From: JACDEA01 sp963742585
GTDB taxonomy: Bacteria; Actinomycetota; Acidimicrobiia; Acidimicrobiales; JACDEA01
Assembly: GCA_963742585.1 (NCBI GenBank)
Contig: CAVUMI010000009.1
Span: 1,922,001-1,986,000 of the forward strand
DNA length: 64,000 bases
Direction: 5' to 3'
The stretch's first letter is position 1. Every line of letters begins with the position of its first letter. A program made the translations under genes and the position numbers. Below the pieces are notes generated by a model. The model saw nothing but the letters and a program-made list of their open reading frames with translations. It did no database searches and had not been told where the DNA came from. Positions 1 to 8,529 of this stretch are shown here, piece after piece.

Positions 1-136
1 CAGCGGCACGGAGCCGCTCGAGCGGACTGCCGTCGGGCAGCGGCGCAAGTACCGCCACCGGTCGGCCGCGATCGGTGATCTCGATCGAGCGCAGCTGTGG
101 CCGCGGCAGGATGGTGTCGATGGGCCTCGCCCGCAT
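1..136 (-). pseudogene. Phd/YefM-type antitoxin, truncated fragment (runs off window edge)
   Basis: The minus strand encodes EITDRGRPVAVLAPLPDG followed by SPLERLRAA, the typical core of a Phd/YefM (prevent-host-death) antitoxin, which binds DNA and neutralises a VapC- or RelE-type toxin. In family members this core is preceded by about 30 residues of DNA-binding N-terminus. Here only about 18 residues separate it from the nearest in-frame ATG at 136, and they do not look like that N-terminus. The 5' part is overlaid by the divergent hydrolase gene, so I infer a truncated remnant. The 3' end and any toxin lie outside the window. Confidence 0.45.
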
Positions 137-830
137 GCCTCGGATCGAGCGGCTCGATCTCGCTCGTGTCGAGCTTCCCGTCGATCACCCTGCCGCCGAG
201 TTCGGTCGATCGATCGCCGTGTACGGGTTCCTCATCGATCACCCGGATGGGCCAATCCTCGTCGACAGCGGCGTCGGATTCGGGAACGCGTTCGTTGATG
301 AGCTTTACCAGCCGATCCGCGTCGAGCTCGGAGGGCTCCTCAACCAGCTCGGCATCGAGTTGGCGGACGTGGTCGCGGTCGTCAACAGCCACCTTCACTT
401 CGACCATTGCGGTCAGAACCCGGCGCTGTTCGGTAGCACGACAACCTTCTATGCCCAGGGCGCCGAGATCGCCAATGTCGAAGCAGATCCGTTCTACACC
501 GACGCCGCCTGGGCGCTGCCCCCACACTCTCAACGTCGCACCATCCACGGTGACGAACCGATCGCCGAGGGCGTCACGATCCTGGCCACACCTGGCCACA
601 CCGCCGGGCACCAGTCGGTGCTCGTCGAGGCGTCCGGACGGCGCGCTGTGATCGGGGCTCAGGTCGTCTGGCGAAGTGAAGAGTTCGTATCCGAAGTACC
701 CAGCGGCGCGAACGTTGATCCCGTTCCCGAGCTCCAGTCAGCCGCAGTCGAGTCGATCCGACGTCTGAAGGCGCTGGAACCCGACATCGTGCACTTCAGT
801 CACTGCCCCGCCTACGAGCCCTCCAAGTAG
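111..830 (+). CDS. MBL-fold metallo-hydrolase, AHL-lactonase-like
   Basis: This is a metallo-beta-lactamase-fold hydrolase. The zinc motif HLHFDH is clear within NSHLHFDHCGQNP, and TPGHTAGHQSV supplies the next metal ligand; FSHCP near the C-terminus fits the last histidine. Length and motif spacing resemble N-acyl-homoserine-lactonase/quinoprotein-glyoxalase-like subfamilies, but the substrate cannot be told from sequence. In-frame starts exist at 75 (GTG), 111 (ATG) and 135 (ATG); homology-like sequence begins at RIERLDLARVEL just after 135, so 111 or 135 is more likely than 75. The gene stands alone, followed by the AhpD-like gene. Confidence 0.85.
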   Translation: MVSMGLARMPRIERLDLARVELPVDHPAAEFGRSIAVYGFLIDHPDGPILVDSGVGFGNAFVDELYQPIRVELGGLLNQLGIELADVVAVVNSHLHFDHCGQNPALFGSTTTFYAQGAEIANVEADPFYTDAAWALPPHSQRRTIHGDEPIAEGVTILATPGHTAGHQSVLVEASGRRAVIGAQVVWRSEEFVSEVPSGANVDPVPELQSAAVESIRRLKALEPDIVHFSHCPAYEPSK

Positions 831-904
831 TCCAGCCAAGAGCACGGGGTCGGCGTTTGGGGATAGTCCGCGCTCGTCGAGAGCGAGACGCGTACGGTCA
901 GGCG

Positions 905-1366
905 GTGTCCGACGAGCGCAGACGAAGGTTCCGGTTCTGGCCAGAGGGCTACGACGCCCTCCACCGCTTGAGTGAGACAGTCAAGGCGTCCGGACTCGAG
1001 GCATCCCTGTTGGAGCTCGTGAAGATGCGCGCGTCACAAATCAACGGATGTGCGTACTGCATCGACATGCACTCCAAAGACGCACGCTTCGCAGGCGAGA
1101 CCGAGCAGCGCCTATACGCACTGAGCGCGTGGCGGGAGACCCCGTTCTTCACCGAGCGAGAACGCTCAGCGCTCGCTGTTACCGAGGCCATCACACTCAT
1201 CGCTGGGTCACACGTTCCGTCAAGCGTGCTCGACGAGGCGGAGACCCAGTTCACGGCCGAGGAGTTAGGCAAGCTTCTGTACACGGTGATCGAGATCAAC
1301 GCATGGAACCGCTTGGGTATCGCGACCGGGGTTCCTCCGGGTAGTTATCAACCGTCGGAGTCCTAG
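905..1366 (+). CDS. Carboxymuconolactone decarboxylase / AhpD-like alkylhydroperoxidase
   Basis: The protein carries the AhpD-core signature: KMRASQINGCAYCIDMHSKD contains the redox CxxC (CAYC) and the proton-relay histidine two residues after the following Asp-Met. Such proteins reduce peroxides through the CxxC pair, or act as decarboxylases in aromatic catabolism; the conserved ETEQRLYALSAWRETPFF segment is typical of the AhpD-like peroxidase group. A TTG start at 857 would add 16 arginine-rich residues not seen in the family, so I prefer GTG at 905. About 153 residues is the usual size. Confidence 0.88.
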   Translation: MSDERRRRFRFWPEGYDALHRLSETVKASGLEASLLELVKMRASQINGCAYCIDMHSKDARFAGETEQRLYALSAWRETPFFTERERSALAVTEAITLIAGSHVPSSVLDEAETQFTAEELGKLLYTVIEINAWNRLGIATGVPPGSYQPSES

Positions 1367-1431
1367 CGACCACCCTCACCCGGCGTTCTGGGGCAGTCGC
1401 AAAGGGAATCGAGCACGATGCTTGTGTTCCG

Positions 1432-2394
1432 TTATCCGAGGCGCCGTAGCGCTGTCTCGATAGCGACTTCGACCCGGGCAGTCATGCCGGCCACATCGAC
1501 GGGACGGCGCCCGGCGACCTGACTACGGATCCACTTCGGCTGGCTATCGTCATAGTGCAGCAGGGCATACAGGTCCCACCACGGATCGAGAGCCACCCCG
1601 GCGATCGACTCATAGAGCGACCGAAGCTGCTCCGACCACTCGGGCGAGTAGAGCGCCGCCAAGTATCGCCGACAGTGCCCGACGTCAATCGCACGCGCCC
1701 CCCGGTGGATGCCGTTCCAGTCGGCCAATCCAGTAATCCTCCCGCGCGACCACAGCATGTTGACAGGCAGGAGATCGCAGTGCAGAAAGACCGCAGTGTC
1801 CTTTGGCGGCGGCTCCGCCATGACACCAAACGCCGCCTTCCACGCAGCCGGGTTCTGTGCGTCGACCGGCACCTGGAACCCGTCTAGAGGAGCGATCCAA
1901 GAATCCGTCCAAGGTCTGAACGTCTTCGCGGGGAGGTCGAGGGAATGCAGCAACACAGCAATCTCCGCGATCCTCGCCATCCACGACCGAGGGTCCGACG
2001 GATTGAGGTGAACATGCCCGGGCAACCGTGTCATCAGCAACGATGGCGCGCCCCCCGTCGAAGCACCAGCAACATCAGTAGCCAGGATGCTCGGAACCGG
2101 GAGCCCGCTCCCCGCCACCACACCAAGGTTGGCGATCTCCTTCTCCAAGCTCCCCTCCAAGCCAAACCCGCCCGGGTACTGCCGGAGGACGACGAACCTC
2201 CGCACCCCACGTCGCTCGACACTCAGCCGATTCACGGCGGAGCAGACGCCACCGGTCAATCGGCGATAGCCAACGATGCGACTGCCCCGACCCATCGACG
2301 CCGCAACCCAGGCGAGAGTCTCCACGGAGGGCCGCCGCTGCCGGAACCCGCTATCCCTCCAGTCGCCGTCGGTCATGAGCGCGAGGGTATTCAT
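1432..2394 (-). CDS. Aminoglycoside/choline-kinase-type phosphotransferase family protein
   Basis: The 320-residue protein has the APH fold signature: an N-lobe with LRQYP (kinase lysine replaced or shifted), then the catalytic loop HCDLLPVN at 205-212 and the metal-binding DWN at 225-227. The usual Brenner motif is HGDxxxxN, so Gly is replaced by Cys; the catalytic Asp207 and Asn212 are kept. The substrate is unknown; these kinases act on choline, homoserine, sugars or antibiotics, and resistance should not be assumed. An alternative start lies at the internal Met (MTDGDW) six codons in. The gene ends at 1432 and starts just downstream of the partial hyuB copy. Confidence 0.8.
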   Translation of the reverse strand: MNTLALMTDGDWRDSGFRQRRPSVETLAWVAASMGRGSRIVGYRRLTGGVCSAVNRLSVERRGVRRFVVLRQYPGGFGLEGSLEKEIANLGVVAGSGLPVPSILATDVAGASTGGAPSLLMTRLPGHVHLNPSDPRSWMARIAEIAVLLHSLDLPAKTFRPWTDSWIAPLDGFQVPVDAQNPAAWKAAFGVMAEPPPKDTAVFLHCDLLPVNMLWSRGRITGLADWNGIHRGARAIDVGHCRRYLAALYSPEWSEQLRSLYESIAGVALDPWWDLYALLHYDDSQPKWIRSQVAGRRPVDVAGMTARVEVAIETALRRLG

Positions 2395-2415
2395 CAGGGC
2401 CTGCGGCGATGGGGG

Positions 2416-2780
2416 TCAGGGTTGCGGCGTGCCCCACCCTGCCCCGCCGGGCGTGAGCATGCGCAGCACGTCGCCGGCTCGCATCTGGATCGTGCATTTG
2501 TCGAGCAATCGGACAGCCTTGGACTCGTCGCCGCCCGGCAACAGCCAGTTCTCCCCCACGCTCCCGGCTCGCCGCCAGCGAGACCCCACGGCCGCGACAC
2601 TCGGCGCTCCGTGATGAGCGAGACCGTGACGTCCTCCAACATCTCGAGATCACGCTCGATACCCTCCCCGCCGGGACAAAGCCCCGCACCGCCGCTGCCG
2701 CGCCGGAACGTGTACCGCCGAACCCGCATCGGGTATGCCCGTTCGAGCGCCTCGATGGGAGTGTTCCGGGTATTAGTCAT
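2416..2780 (-). pseudogene. Partial second copy of hyuB 3' end (C-terminal 121 codons)
   Basis: From the ATG of MTNTRNTPIEALERAYPMRV to a TGA at 2416-2418 this stretch matches the last 366 bases of the full hyuB (4264-4629). I count about 18 differences in the first 200 bases, nearly all synonymous: only F for L and R for Q change the protein. The copy is 365 bases, one short: a base is missing near 2555, shifting frame after GLAGGEPGAWG. Sequence on either side is unrelated to hyuB. Its ATG overlaps the TGA of the upstream 49-codon gene (ATGA). Given the many one-base errors in this window, it may be an intact short gene rather than a decayed one. Confidence 0.8.
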
Positions 2781-2926
2781 GCCCGGGTGGATTCCCCGAC
2801 TGGCCCGGTCGCGTAGCCGAACCAACCGCCACTCGTTCCGAACCAAACGCTGTTCAATGTCTGGACGACGGCAGCCAATGCAAGCCCAAGTGCGATGACG
2901 ACGATGATCCTCTGCCGCTGGTTCAC
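2777..2926 (-). CDS. Small single-pass membrane protein, 49 aa
   Basis: A GTG at 2926 opens a 49-codon frame reading NQRQRIIVVIALGLALAAVV, a basic N-terminus followed by one hydrophobic helix (about residues 6-24), then a Trp/Gly-rich tail with SGGWFGYATGP. Short proteins of this plan (basic start, one helix, GGWF.YAP-like tail) are common in actinobacteria, usually without known function; that resemblance is from memory. The stop codon overlaps the ATG of the partial hyuB copy. It follows the strong hairpin at 2983-3030 by about 60 bases, so it may have its own promoter. Confidence 0.6.
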   Translation of the reverse strand: MNQRQRIIVVIALGLALAAVVQTLNSVWFGTSGGWFGYATGPVGESTRA

Positions 2927-3248
2927 TGCTCGGAGCGTAAGGCACCGCTCGACGAGCGCTATCGGCACGTATCGCGCTACCGAGCTGACAGGCAAACCGC
3001 GCGGTATGGGGCGCGGTTTGCCTGTCAGTTCGATCCGAGGTGCGCGGTAATGCCGGGTCTCGCGACTCGCCGCTCGGCGCCGGAGTGCGCGATATCGCTC
3101 GCTCGGGAATCTGTCGCCAACCCGGCGATCAGGGGCGCCCACGCGCCACCCGTCGCCGGGTTCGCTTGGCCGGGGGTGATGTGATCGGCCACGAGCGGAC
3201 GCCATTGAGGGTCGGTGCCGCTGCCCGCTGCGGGGTGTGTCGGGATGC
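2927..3248. other. Intergenic stretch with no convincing gene
   Basis: Between the small membrane gene and the 148-aa gene there are about 320 bases. They hold the perfect hairpin at 2983-3030. The remainder has a minus-strand open frame (3025-3318) whose product has no recognisable motif and overlaps the neighbouring gene, so I do not call it. Confidence 0.5.
2983..3030. repeat. Perfect 18-bp inverted repeat (hairpin, 8-nt loop)
   Basis: Positions 2985-3002 (ctgacaggcaaaccgcgc) are the exact reverse complement of 3011-3028, separated by the 8-base loop ggtatggg; one A-T and one G-U pair extend the stem outward to 2983/3030. It lies downstream of the 148-aa gene (minus strand) and upstream of the small membrane gene. 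No U-tract follows on either strand, so it is either a terminator of the U-less kind, an mRNA-stabilising structure or a remnant of a small mobile element. Confidence 0.9.
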
Positions 3249-3695
3249 TCAGTCGACCAGGATGAGTTCGCCGGTGATCCGCACCGCGAGTTCGCGGCCG
3301 GGCTCGCTGAACGACCACGTGTAGGTGAGGCGCCCGGCGGAAGGCACGTCGATGAGTATCGCCAACGGGAACGGTGACGTGCCGTCGACGGCCTTGAACT
3401 CACCGGGCGCGGTCTGCTGTAGCTCCGTGAGCGCGGGAGCGTGGATGTGCGCGGTGTAGAGAGTCAACCCGTTCGAAGTGCGCGCGAGCATCGCGTACTC
3501 CCGGTGGCCGAACGGGCGCGCCTCGTTCGTGAGAAGGTTGAGACCCTCGTAGTCGAAGGTGACCCCAGAGCGGCCCGGCAGCGCTGTCACCATGATGCGC
3601 GCCGCCTGTGGCGCAGCGTCTTGCCGCGTGTCGCGGGTCGTGCCGATGTGCAGCCCGGTCTGCGCGAGGAGCCGATCAACGAGATCCTGAGCCAT
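3249..3695 (-). CDS. Conserved hypothetical protein, 148 aa
   Basis: I do not recognise a family. The protein is soluble, with no signal peptide or membrane helix. It begins MAQDLVDRLLAQTGLHIG and has a beta-rich body (VTFDYEGLNLLTNEARPFGH, LTYTWSFSEPGRELAVRIT) that looks like a small sandwich or barrel domain. The ATG at 3695 lies 20 bases inside the 3' end of the upstream YjbR-like gene on the same strand, so the two are probably co-transcribed and translationally linked. Codon use is the same as the neighbours. Confidence 0.65.
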   Translation of the reverse strand: MAQDLVDRLLAQTGLHIGTTRDTRQDAAPQAARIMVTALPGRSGVTFDYEGLNLLTNEARPFGHREYAMLARTSNGLTLYTAHIHAPALTELQQTAPGEFKAVDGTSPFPLAILIDVPSAGRLTYTWSFSEPGRELAVRITGELILVD

Positions 3696-4056
3696 GGGAC
3701 CCTTCTTTGGAGGACGCTTGATCGAACTTGGCCACCAGGCGCTTGGGCGCCTTCAGACGCCAAGAGTCGGTGATGAGCTCGCGGAGCTCGCCGACATCGA
3801 CCGCGGCGTAGCGGACGAGAAGTGTGGGGTACTTGTCGTGGTGAGACGTGATGAAGAACTTGCGCACGTCCGAGTTCAGCAACGCGTCCCTGTCTTGGAT
3901 TGACTCGAGCCAGATGCCGCAACTCTCGCCGTCGTCGAGCAGCCTGGCGAAGCTCTTCGTGCGCACTCGAAACGACGGCCGGCCTTGGTAGGACGGATGC
4001 TCATCTGTCTCTGGCAACGACAGCGCCAATCGGCGTACGTCATCAGCCGTCGCCAT
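3676..4056 (-). CDS. MmcQ/YjbR family protein
   Basis: About 126 residues with the family layout: an N-terminal helix (ADDVRRLALSLPETDEHPSY), then RPSFRVRTKSFARL, and the later block KFFITSHHDKYPTLLVRYAAV followed by LRELITDSWRLKAPKRLV. Members of this family share a CyaY-like fold and are often annotated as DNA-binding, but the role is not established. Its 3' end overlaps the following 148-aa gene by 20 bases. About 200 bases with no gene separate its start from the end of hyuB. Confidence 0.85.
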   Translation of the reverse strand: MATADDVRRLALSLPETDEHPSYQGRPSFRVRTKSFARLLDDGESCGIWLESIQDRDALLNSDVRKFFITSHHDKYPTLLVRYAAVDVGELRELITDSWRLKAPKRLVAKFDQASSKEGSHGSGSR

Positions 4057-4263
4057 CGTGAATCATCCTCTCACTCACCCCTCAGCCCGAGCGCCACGCC
4101 ACATTACGTGGCGGTCCGCCGACCGGAGACGACGACCCGCGAGTGTGCGGATCGGTGCCCCTCCGGTGGCACGTCGACACGCGCGGAGGTCGCGACCGGC
4201 GGCACACGACTCATACATCCCCCAAAGTGGATTCGGTGTGGGGCACCTGCATTTCCCTGTAGC

Positions 4264-5794
4264 TCAGCGTTGCGGTGTGCCCCACCCTCCTCCGCCGGGC
4301 GTGAGCATGCGCAGCACGTCGCCGGCGCGCATCTGGATCGTGCATTTGTCGAGCAATCGGACAGCCTTGGACTCGTCGCCGCCAGGCAATAGCCAGTTCT
4401 CTCCCACTGCGCCCGCCTGACCACCGGCGAGACCCCACGGCTGTGACACCCGACGCTCAGTGATCAACGAGACCGTGACGTCCTCGAGCATCTCGAGATC
4501 GCGCTCGATGCCCTCGCCGCCGGGGCAGAGGCCGGCACCGCCGCTGCCGCGCCGGAGCGTGTACCGCCGAACCCGCATCGGGTATGCCCGCTCGAGCGCC
4601 TCGATGGGAGTGTTCCGGGTATTAGTCATCGCGGTGTGCACGCCGCTCATGCCGGCCGCCCACGGCCGCCCACCCTGGCCCCCGGCGATGGTCTCGTAAT
4701 AGACCCACGTGGCGGAGCCAATAAGCGTGTTGTTCATCGTGCCCTGGCTGGCCGCGCCGATCCGATCGGGGAATGCCTGCGCAAGCGCGCCAAGGCAAAC
4801 GTCGGCGACCCGCTGACTGACCTCGACGTTGCCGGCGCCGACCGCGGCCGGCGGCTGCGCGGCGACGATCGTTCCCGCTGGCGCGATCACGGTCACGGGA
4901 CGCAGGGCGCCGCCATTGGCGGGGATCGTCGGGTCGACGGCCGAGCGCAAGGCGAATGCCACCGCACTGACCGTGACCGCCTCGACTGCATTGACGTTGC
5001 CCCGGCGCTGCGGGTCGGTCCCGGTGAAATCAAAGGTCACCTCGTCGCCGGCGATCGTCACCGCGCAGCTGATTCGGGTCGGGTGCTGCTGCTCTGGGCG
5101 CGGGCCGGACGAGTCGATCACATCCTCGAACGCCCACCGGCCGTCGGGCAGCGCCGGCCAACGCGGCCCGCATACGGCGCTCGCCGTAGTCGGTGACTTC
5201 GTCGAGGGGCACGTCGGCGAATGCGGCCAGCCGTTTCACGCCCACGGCGTTGGCGCCGATCTGCGCATCGAGATCGCCCCGGCGTTCGTCAGGTGTGCGC
5301 GAGTTGGCCAACAGCACCGCCACCACGCCGTCGTGGAGCAGCACCGGCGGTATGCGCACGCCTTCCTGCTGTATCTCCACCGCGTCGGGCGGGATCGACC
5401 CCGGCGCCATGCCGCCGACGTCGGCGTGATGCGCCCGGTTGGCCGCCCACCCGACAAGCCGGCCTTCGACCCAACATGGCGCGACCAGCGTGATGTCGTT
5501 GAGGTGCGTGCCGCCGGCGAACGGATCGTTGAGGATGACCTGCTGTCCGGACGCCACACCATCGGAGCCGAATGCATCGATAGCCGCCCGCACCGACGCC
5601 GGCATTGACCCGAGGTGGACGGGAATGTGCTCCGCCTGTACGAGGAGGTCGCCGTCGGCGGTGAACAGCGCCGCGCTGCAGTCGGCGCGCTCCTTGATGT
5701 TCGGGCTGAACGCGGCTCGCCGCAGAACCGCGCCCATCTCCTCGGCCACGCCGGTGAGGCGGGCGATCAGGACCTGGAGCGCCGCAGGATCCAC
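4264..5794 (-). CDS. hyuB: Hydantoinase B / oxoprolinase family protein (one-base frameshift)
   Basis: Beta subunit of the ATP-dependent hydantoinase/5-oxoprolinase/acetone-carboxylase superfamily. The N-terminal part shows FSPNIKERADCSAALF and NDPFAGGTHLNDITLV; the C-terminal part shows VTFDFTGTDPQRRGNVNAV, GGQGGRPWAAGMSGVHT and the ending GGGGWGTP, all typical. The two parts are in different frames: one extra G near 5151-5158 (GCCGGCGCTG) separates RMRAALA from LPDGRWAFEDVIDSS. GTG at 5794 (VDPAALQVL) is the likely start, 28 bases inside hyuA. Corrected length is about 510 residues, normal for the family. Works with hyuA; the exact substrate (oxoproline, hydantoin, other lactam) cannot be told. 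Confidence 0.85.
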
Positions 5795-7512
5795 GATCCA
5801 CCCTCGCCCACGTCGGCCCGCCATCCTTCGGGCACCCATACTGTGCAATCCGGCTCGCTGACGACGACCGGCCCGGTCAGTGGCAACCGTTCGCCCTCCG
5901 GTGGCGGCAAGCTTTCAATCGGCGACGGTGTTCGCCCGCTGGCCCGTAGTGCCACCACTTCGACCGGCGCGCCGTAGCGCTGGTAGCCGTTGCGCCGTTG
6001 ATGCTCAGCAGGGAAGTCGGCCACAGTCGCGACCGTCAGCTCGTGGCTCTGACCCACGTAACGACAGTCGACCGATGTGACGACCTCGAACCCGCCGGCC
6101 TCGATCGCCACTTCAGCCAACGCGGCTTCCAACCCGGCCAAGTCGCCGGGCGTGGGCCACGACCGCACCACGTCGGTCTGCCGCGGGGCGCCGAGAATGC
6201 CCGCTGCAGAGAGCACGCCGGCGCGCGGTGGCACGATGACCGCCGCCATATCGAGCTCTTCAGCCAACGCGCACGCGTGGAGCGGGCCAGCGCCGCCGAA
6301 CGCGACGAGCGCCAACCCGCGCGGGTCGACGCCGCGCGTCACGGTGACCGCCCGGATCGCCTCGACCATGGCCGCGTCGACCACCGCAGTGACCCCCTCC
6401 GCGGTGACGCCCGCCTCGGCCAAAGCCGCTCGCGCCGCGCTCGAGGTCGAGCGTGCCGACCCCGGGGAAGGCGGCGTCCGCCGCGATGCGGCCGGCCACT
6501 AGGTCGGCATCAGTGACCGTCAGGCGGCGGCCTCCGCGTCCGTAACACACCGGGCCGGGCACCGCACCGGCACTCTCGGGCCCGACGACGAGCGCGCCGC
6601 CGCTATCGATTCGGGCGATCGAGCCACCCCCCGCCCCGATCGTGTGCACGTCGAGCGACGGCAGTCGCACGGGGAAGCCAGCCACCGTTCGCTCGGCGGC
6701 CGGCGCCGGCACGCCATCGAGGATGAGGCACACGTCCGTGCTGGTCCCGCCCATGTCAAACGTCACTGCGTCCCGAAAGCCGGCGACGACCGCGGCCGCC
6801 GCCCCCGCCCGAACGCCGCCCGCGGGACCCGACACCAGCAGCGATGCGGGCCGTTCTGCGGCGAGGGCCAGCGGTACCAGACCGCCGGCCGACGTCATGA
6901 CCACCACCTCGTCGGCCAGCTCGGCTAGCCGGCCGAGATAGGTGCGAGTGAGTGGCCGGAGGTACGCGCTGATCACCGTCGTCACGGTTCGCTCGTACTC
7001 GCGGAACTCGGGGGACACGTCGTGCGAGCACACCGCATCAACGTCGAGCGCCGCGGCCACCGCGCGCTCATGCTCCGCGTTGAGATCGCTGTGCAGCAGG
7101 CAGACGGCCACGACATCGACGTCGCCGGCGATCGCCGGCGGCGGGCCCAGCGGCTCGATCTCCAGTCCGGCCGCGTCGAGCCGACCTGCGACTTCGAAGC
7201 GGTGGACCCGATCCACCAGGGGCGGTGGGCGATCGCGGCGCGCGTCATACAACGCCGGCCGGTCCTGCCGACCGATCTCGATCACGTCGGCGAAGCCCGC
7301 GTTCGTGACCAACCCGACGCGCGCCCCCGCCGCTCCAGCAACGCATTGGTCGCGACCGTCGTTCCGTGCGCGAGAACCGTCGGCCGCTCGTCGCCCAACG
7401 CATCGGCCACCGCGGCGGACGGATCGTCAGGCCGCGACGGCACCTTGCCGATGCGGCCGTCGGCAAACACCACGTCGGTGAAGGTGCCACCGGTGTCGAC
7501 GCCGGCGTTCAC
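5767..7512 (-). CDS. hyuA: Hydantoinase A / oxoprolinase family protein (two one-base frameshifts)
   Basis: ATP-binding alpha subunit partnering hyuB. Key motifs: GVDTGGTFTDVVF (phosphate loop) at the start, HGTTVATNALLERRG, TFDMGGTSTDVCL (second nucleotide motif), LVAFGGAGPLHACALAEEL. GTG at 7512 overlaps the TGA of the upstream RNase H gene (GTGA), deciding the start. Three frames must be joined: a G is missing in the run at 7324-7328, between ALLERRG and ARVGLVTNAGF, and a G is extra near 6435, between LDLER and ARAALAEAG. The joined protein is about 582 residues, slightly short for the family. Both ATP motifs are intact. Confidence 0.85.
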
Positions 7513-8490
7513 GGTGGCACGACCCACACGTTCTCCTCGCCGACCCGCTGCTCGAGTGACCGAGCGAGTTTGCCAATCGCGGGGTCCGTGCCGTCCCAGA
7601 CAACGAGGGCCTCATCGGCGTGGCGCACGAGCCACGCGTCGCGACGCGAGAGCGCGGCGCCGGCTTGCTGGCGGCTGGCGGGCACCCGGTCCTGCAGCAC
7701 GACCGTGCGCGCCCGCGGCAGCGAGCAGCGCCTGATGACGAGCCCGGGATGCCGCGGGCCACACGGAGTCCTGGTCGGGATACGGGAGCACGGCAGCGAA
7801 CGGAATAGGCGCCTCCAACGCGGCCTCGGCGGCCAACTGCTCGGCGCCCAGACCCAAGCCGGTAAGCACCACCGCGTCGGGATGCAGTTCAAGCTTGGCG
7901 GTCAGGATTTCGGCCAGCCGCCGGCGAACGCCGGCGGCGACCGGATTTTCGTCGTACCCGCCCAACCCGGGCGGGCGATGACCGAGGGCGACGATCCGAT
8001 GACCGGGGGGAACCCGCGGATCGAGTATCTCGACGTCGACCACGGGGACGCCCTCACCGCTCTCGGCCTCCTGGAGGAGCGCAGCACGGACGGCCAGCTT
8101 GTCGACGAGGTCGTTCATCACGTCATCGCTGTGGCCCTTCACCCAGCTGAACTCGATCTCGTCGGCGCGGCTTCGGTACAGCTCGATCAACGGCCTCCAG
8201 AGATCCTGGTTGGCCACGTCCTTCTTGGCCTTGTTCTTCCACCCGCGCGCGATCCAACCTTCCCACCAGCGATCGCGGAAGCAGTTGACGACATAGGTCG
8301 AATCGGACACGACCTCGACAGGGCCTTCGATGCTGCGAATTGCTTCCAGCGCGGCGGTGACCTCCATGCGCTGGTTGGTCGTGCCGGGCGCGAACCCGGC
8401 CGCCCACCGGCCGCCGGGCACCGCCCATGCCCAGCCGCCCGGGCCGGGGTTTCCGGAGCACGCTCCGTCGGTGTAGACGACCGTGGTCAT
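7509..8490 (-). CDS. Ribonuclease HI fused to a SLOG (YspA/DUF1273-like) domain; one-base frameshift
   Basis: Residues 1-140 are RNase HI, which cuts RNA in RNA-DNA hybrids: YTDGACSGNPGPGGW with Asp8, Glu43 in NQRMEVTAALEAI, Asp63 in VVSDSTYVVNC, His120 in WVKGHSDD and Asp127 in MNDLVDKLA are all present. After a linker a second domain starts at HRIVALGHRPPGLGGY, continues through AVVLTGLGLGAEQLAAEAAL and ends with WLVRHADEALVVWDGTDP, which looks like a Rossmann-type SLOG domain of the YspA/DUF1273 group (nucleotide-ligand sensing in other systems). A base is missing near 7713-7718, separating ALLAAA from RTVVLQDRVPASR. Start ATG 8490; stop overlaps hyuA. Confidence 0.82.
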
Positions 8491-8529
8491 TGGGGTCAGC
8501 ATTGTCGCGTCGGGGGTAAGACCCGCTGC

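Noticed and set aside
3025..3318. 97-codon minus-strand frame between hairpin and 148-aa gene
   Set aside because: Overlaps the clearer gene at 3249-3695 and the hairpin; no recognisable motif.
4250..4300. tRNA-like start: ccctgtagctcagcgttgcg
   Set aside because: The tagctcag motif is there, but no matching acceptor stem, anticodon arm or T-arm follows, and the bases overlap the end of hyuB.
7366..8529. Upstream extension of the SRPBCC gene
   Set aside because: It is opposite RNase H-SLOG and hyuA, and the domain starts right after ATG 8530.
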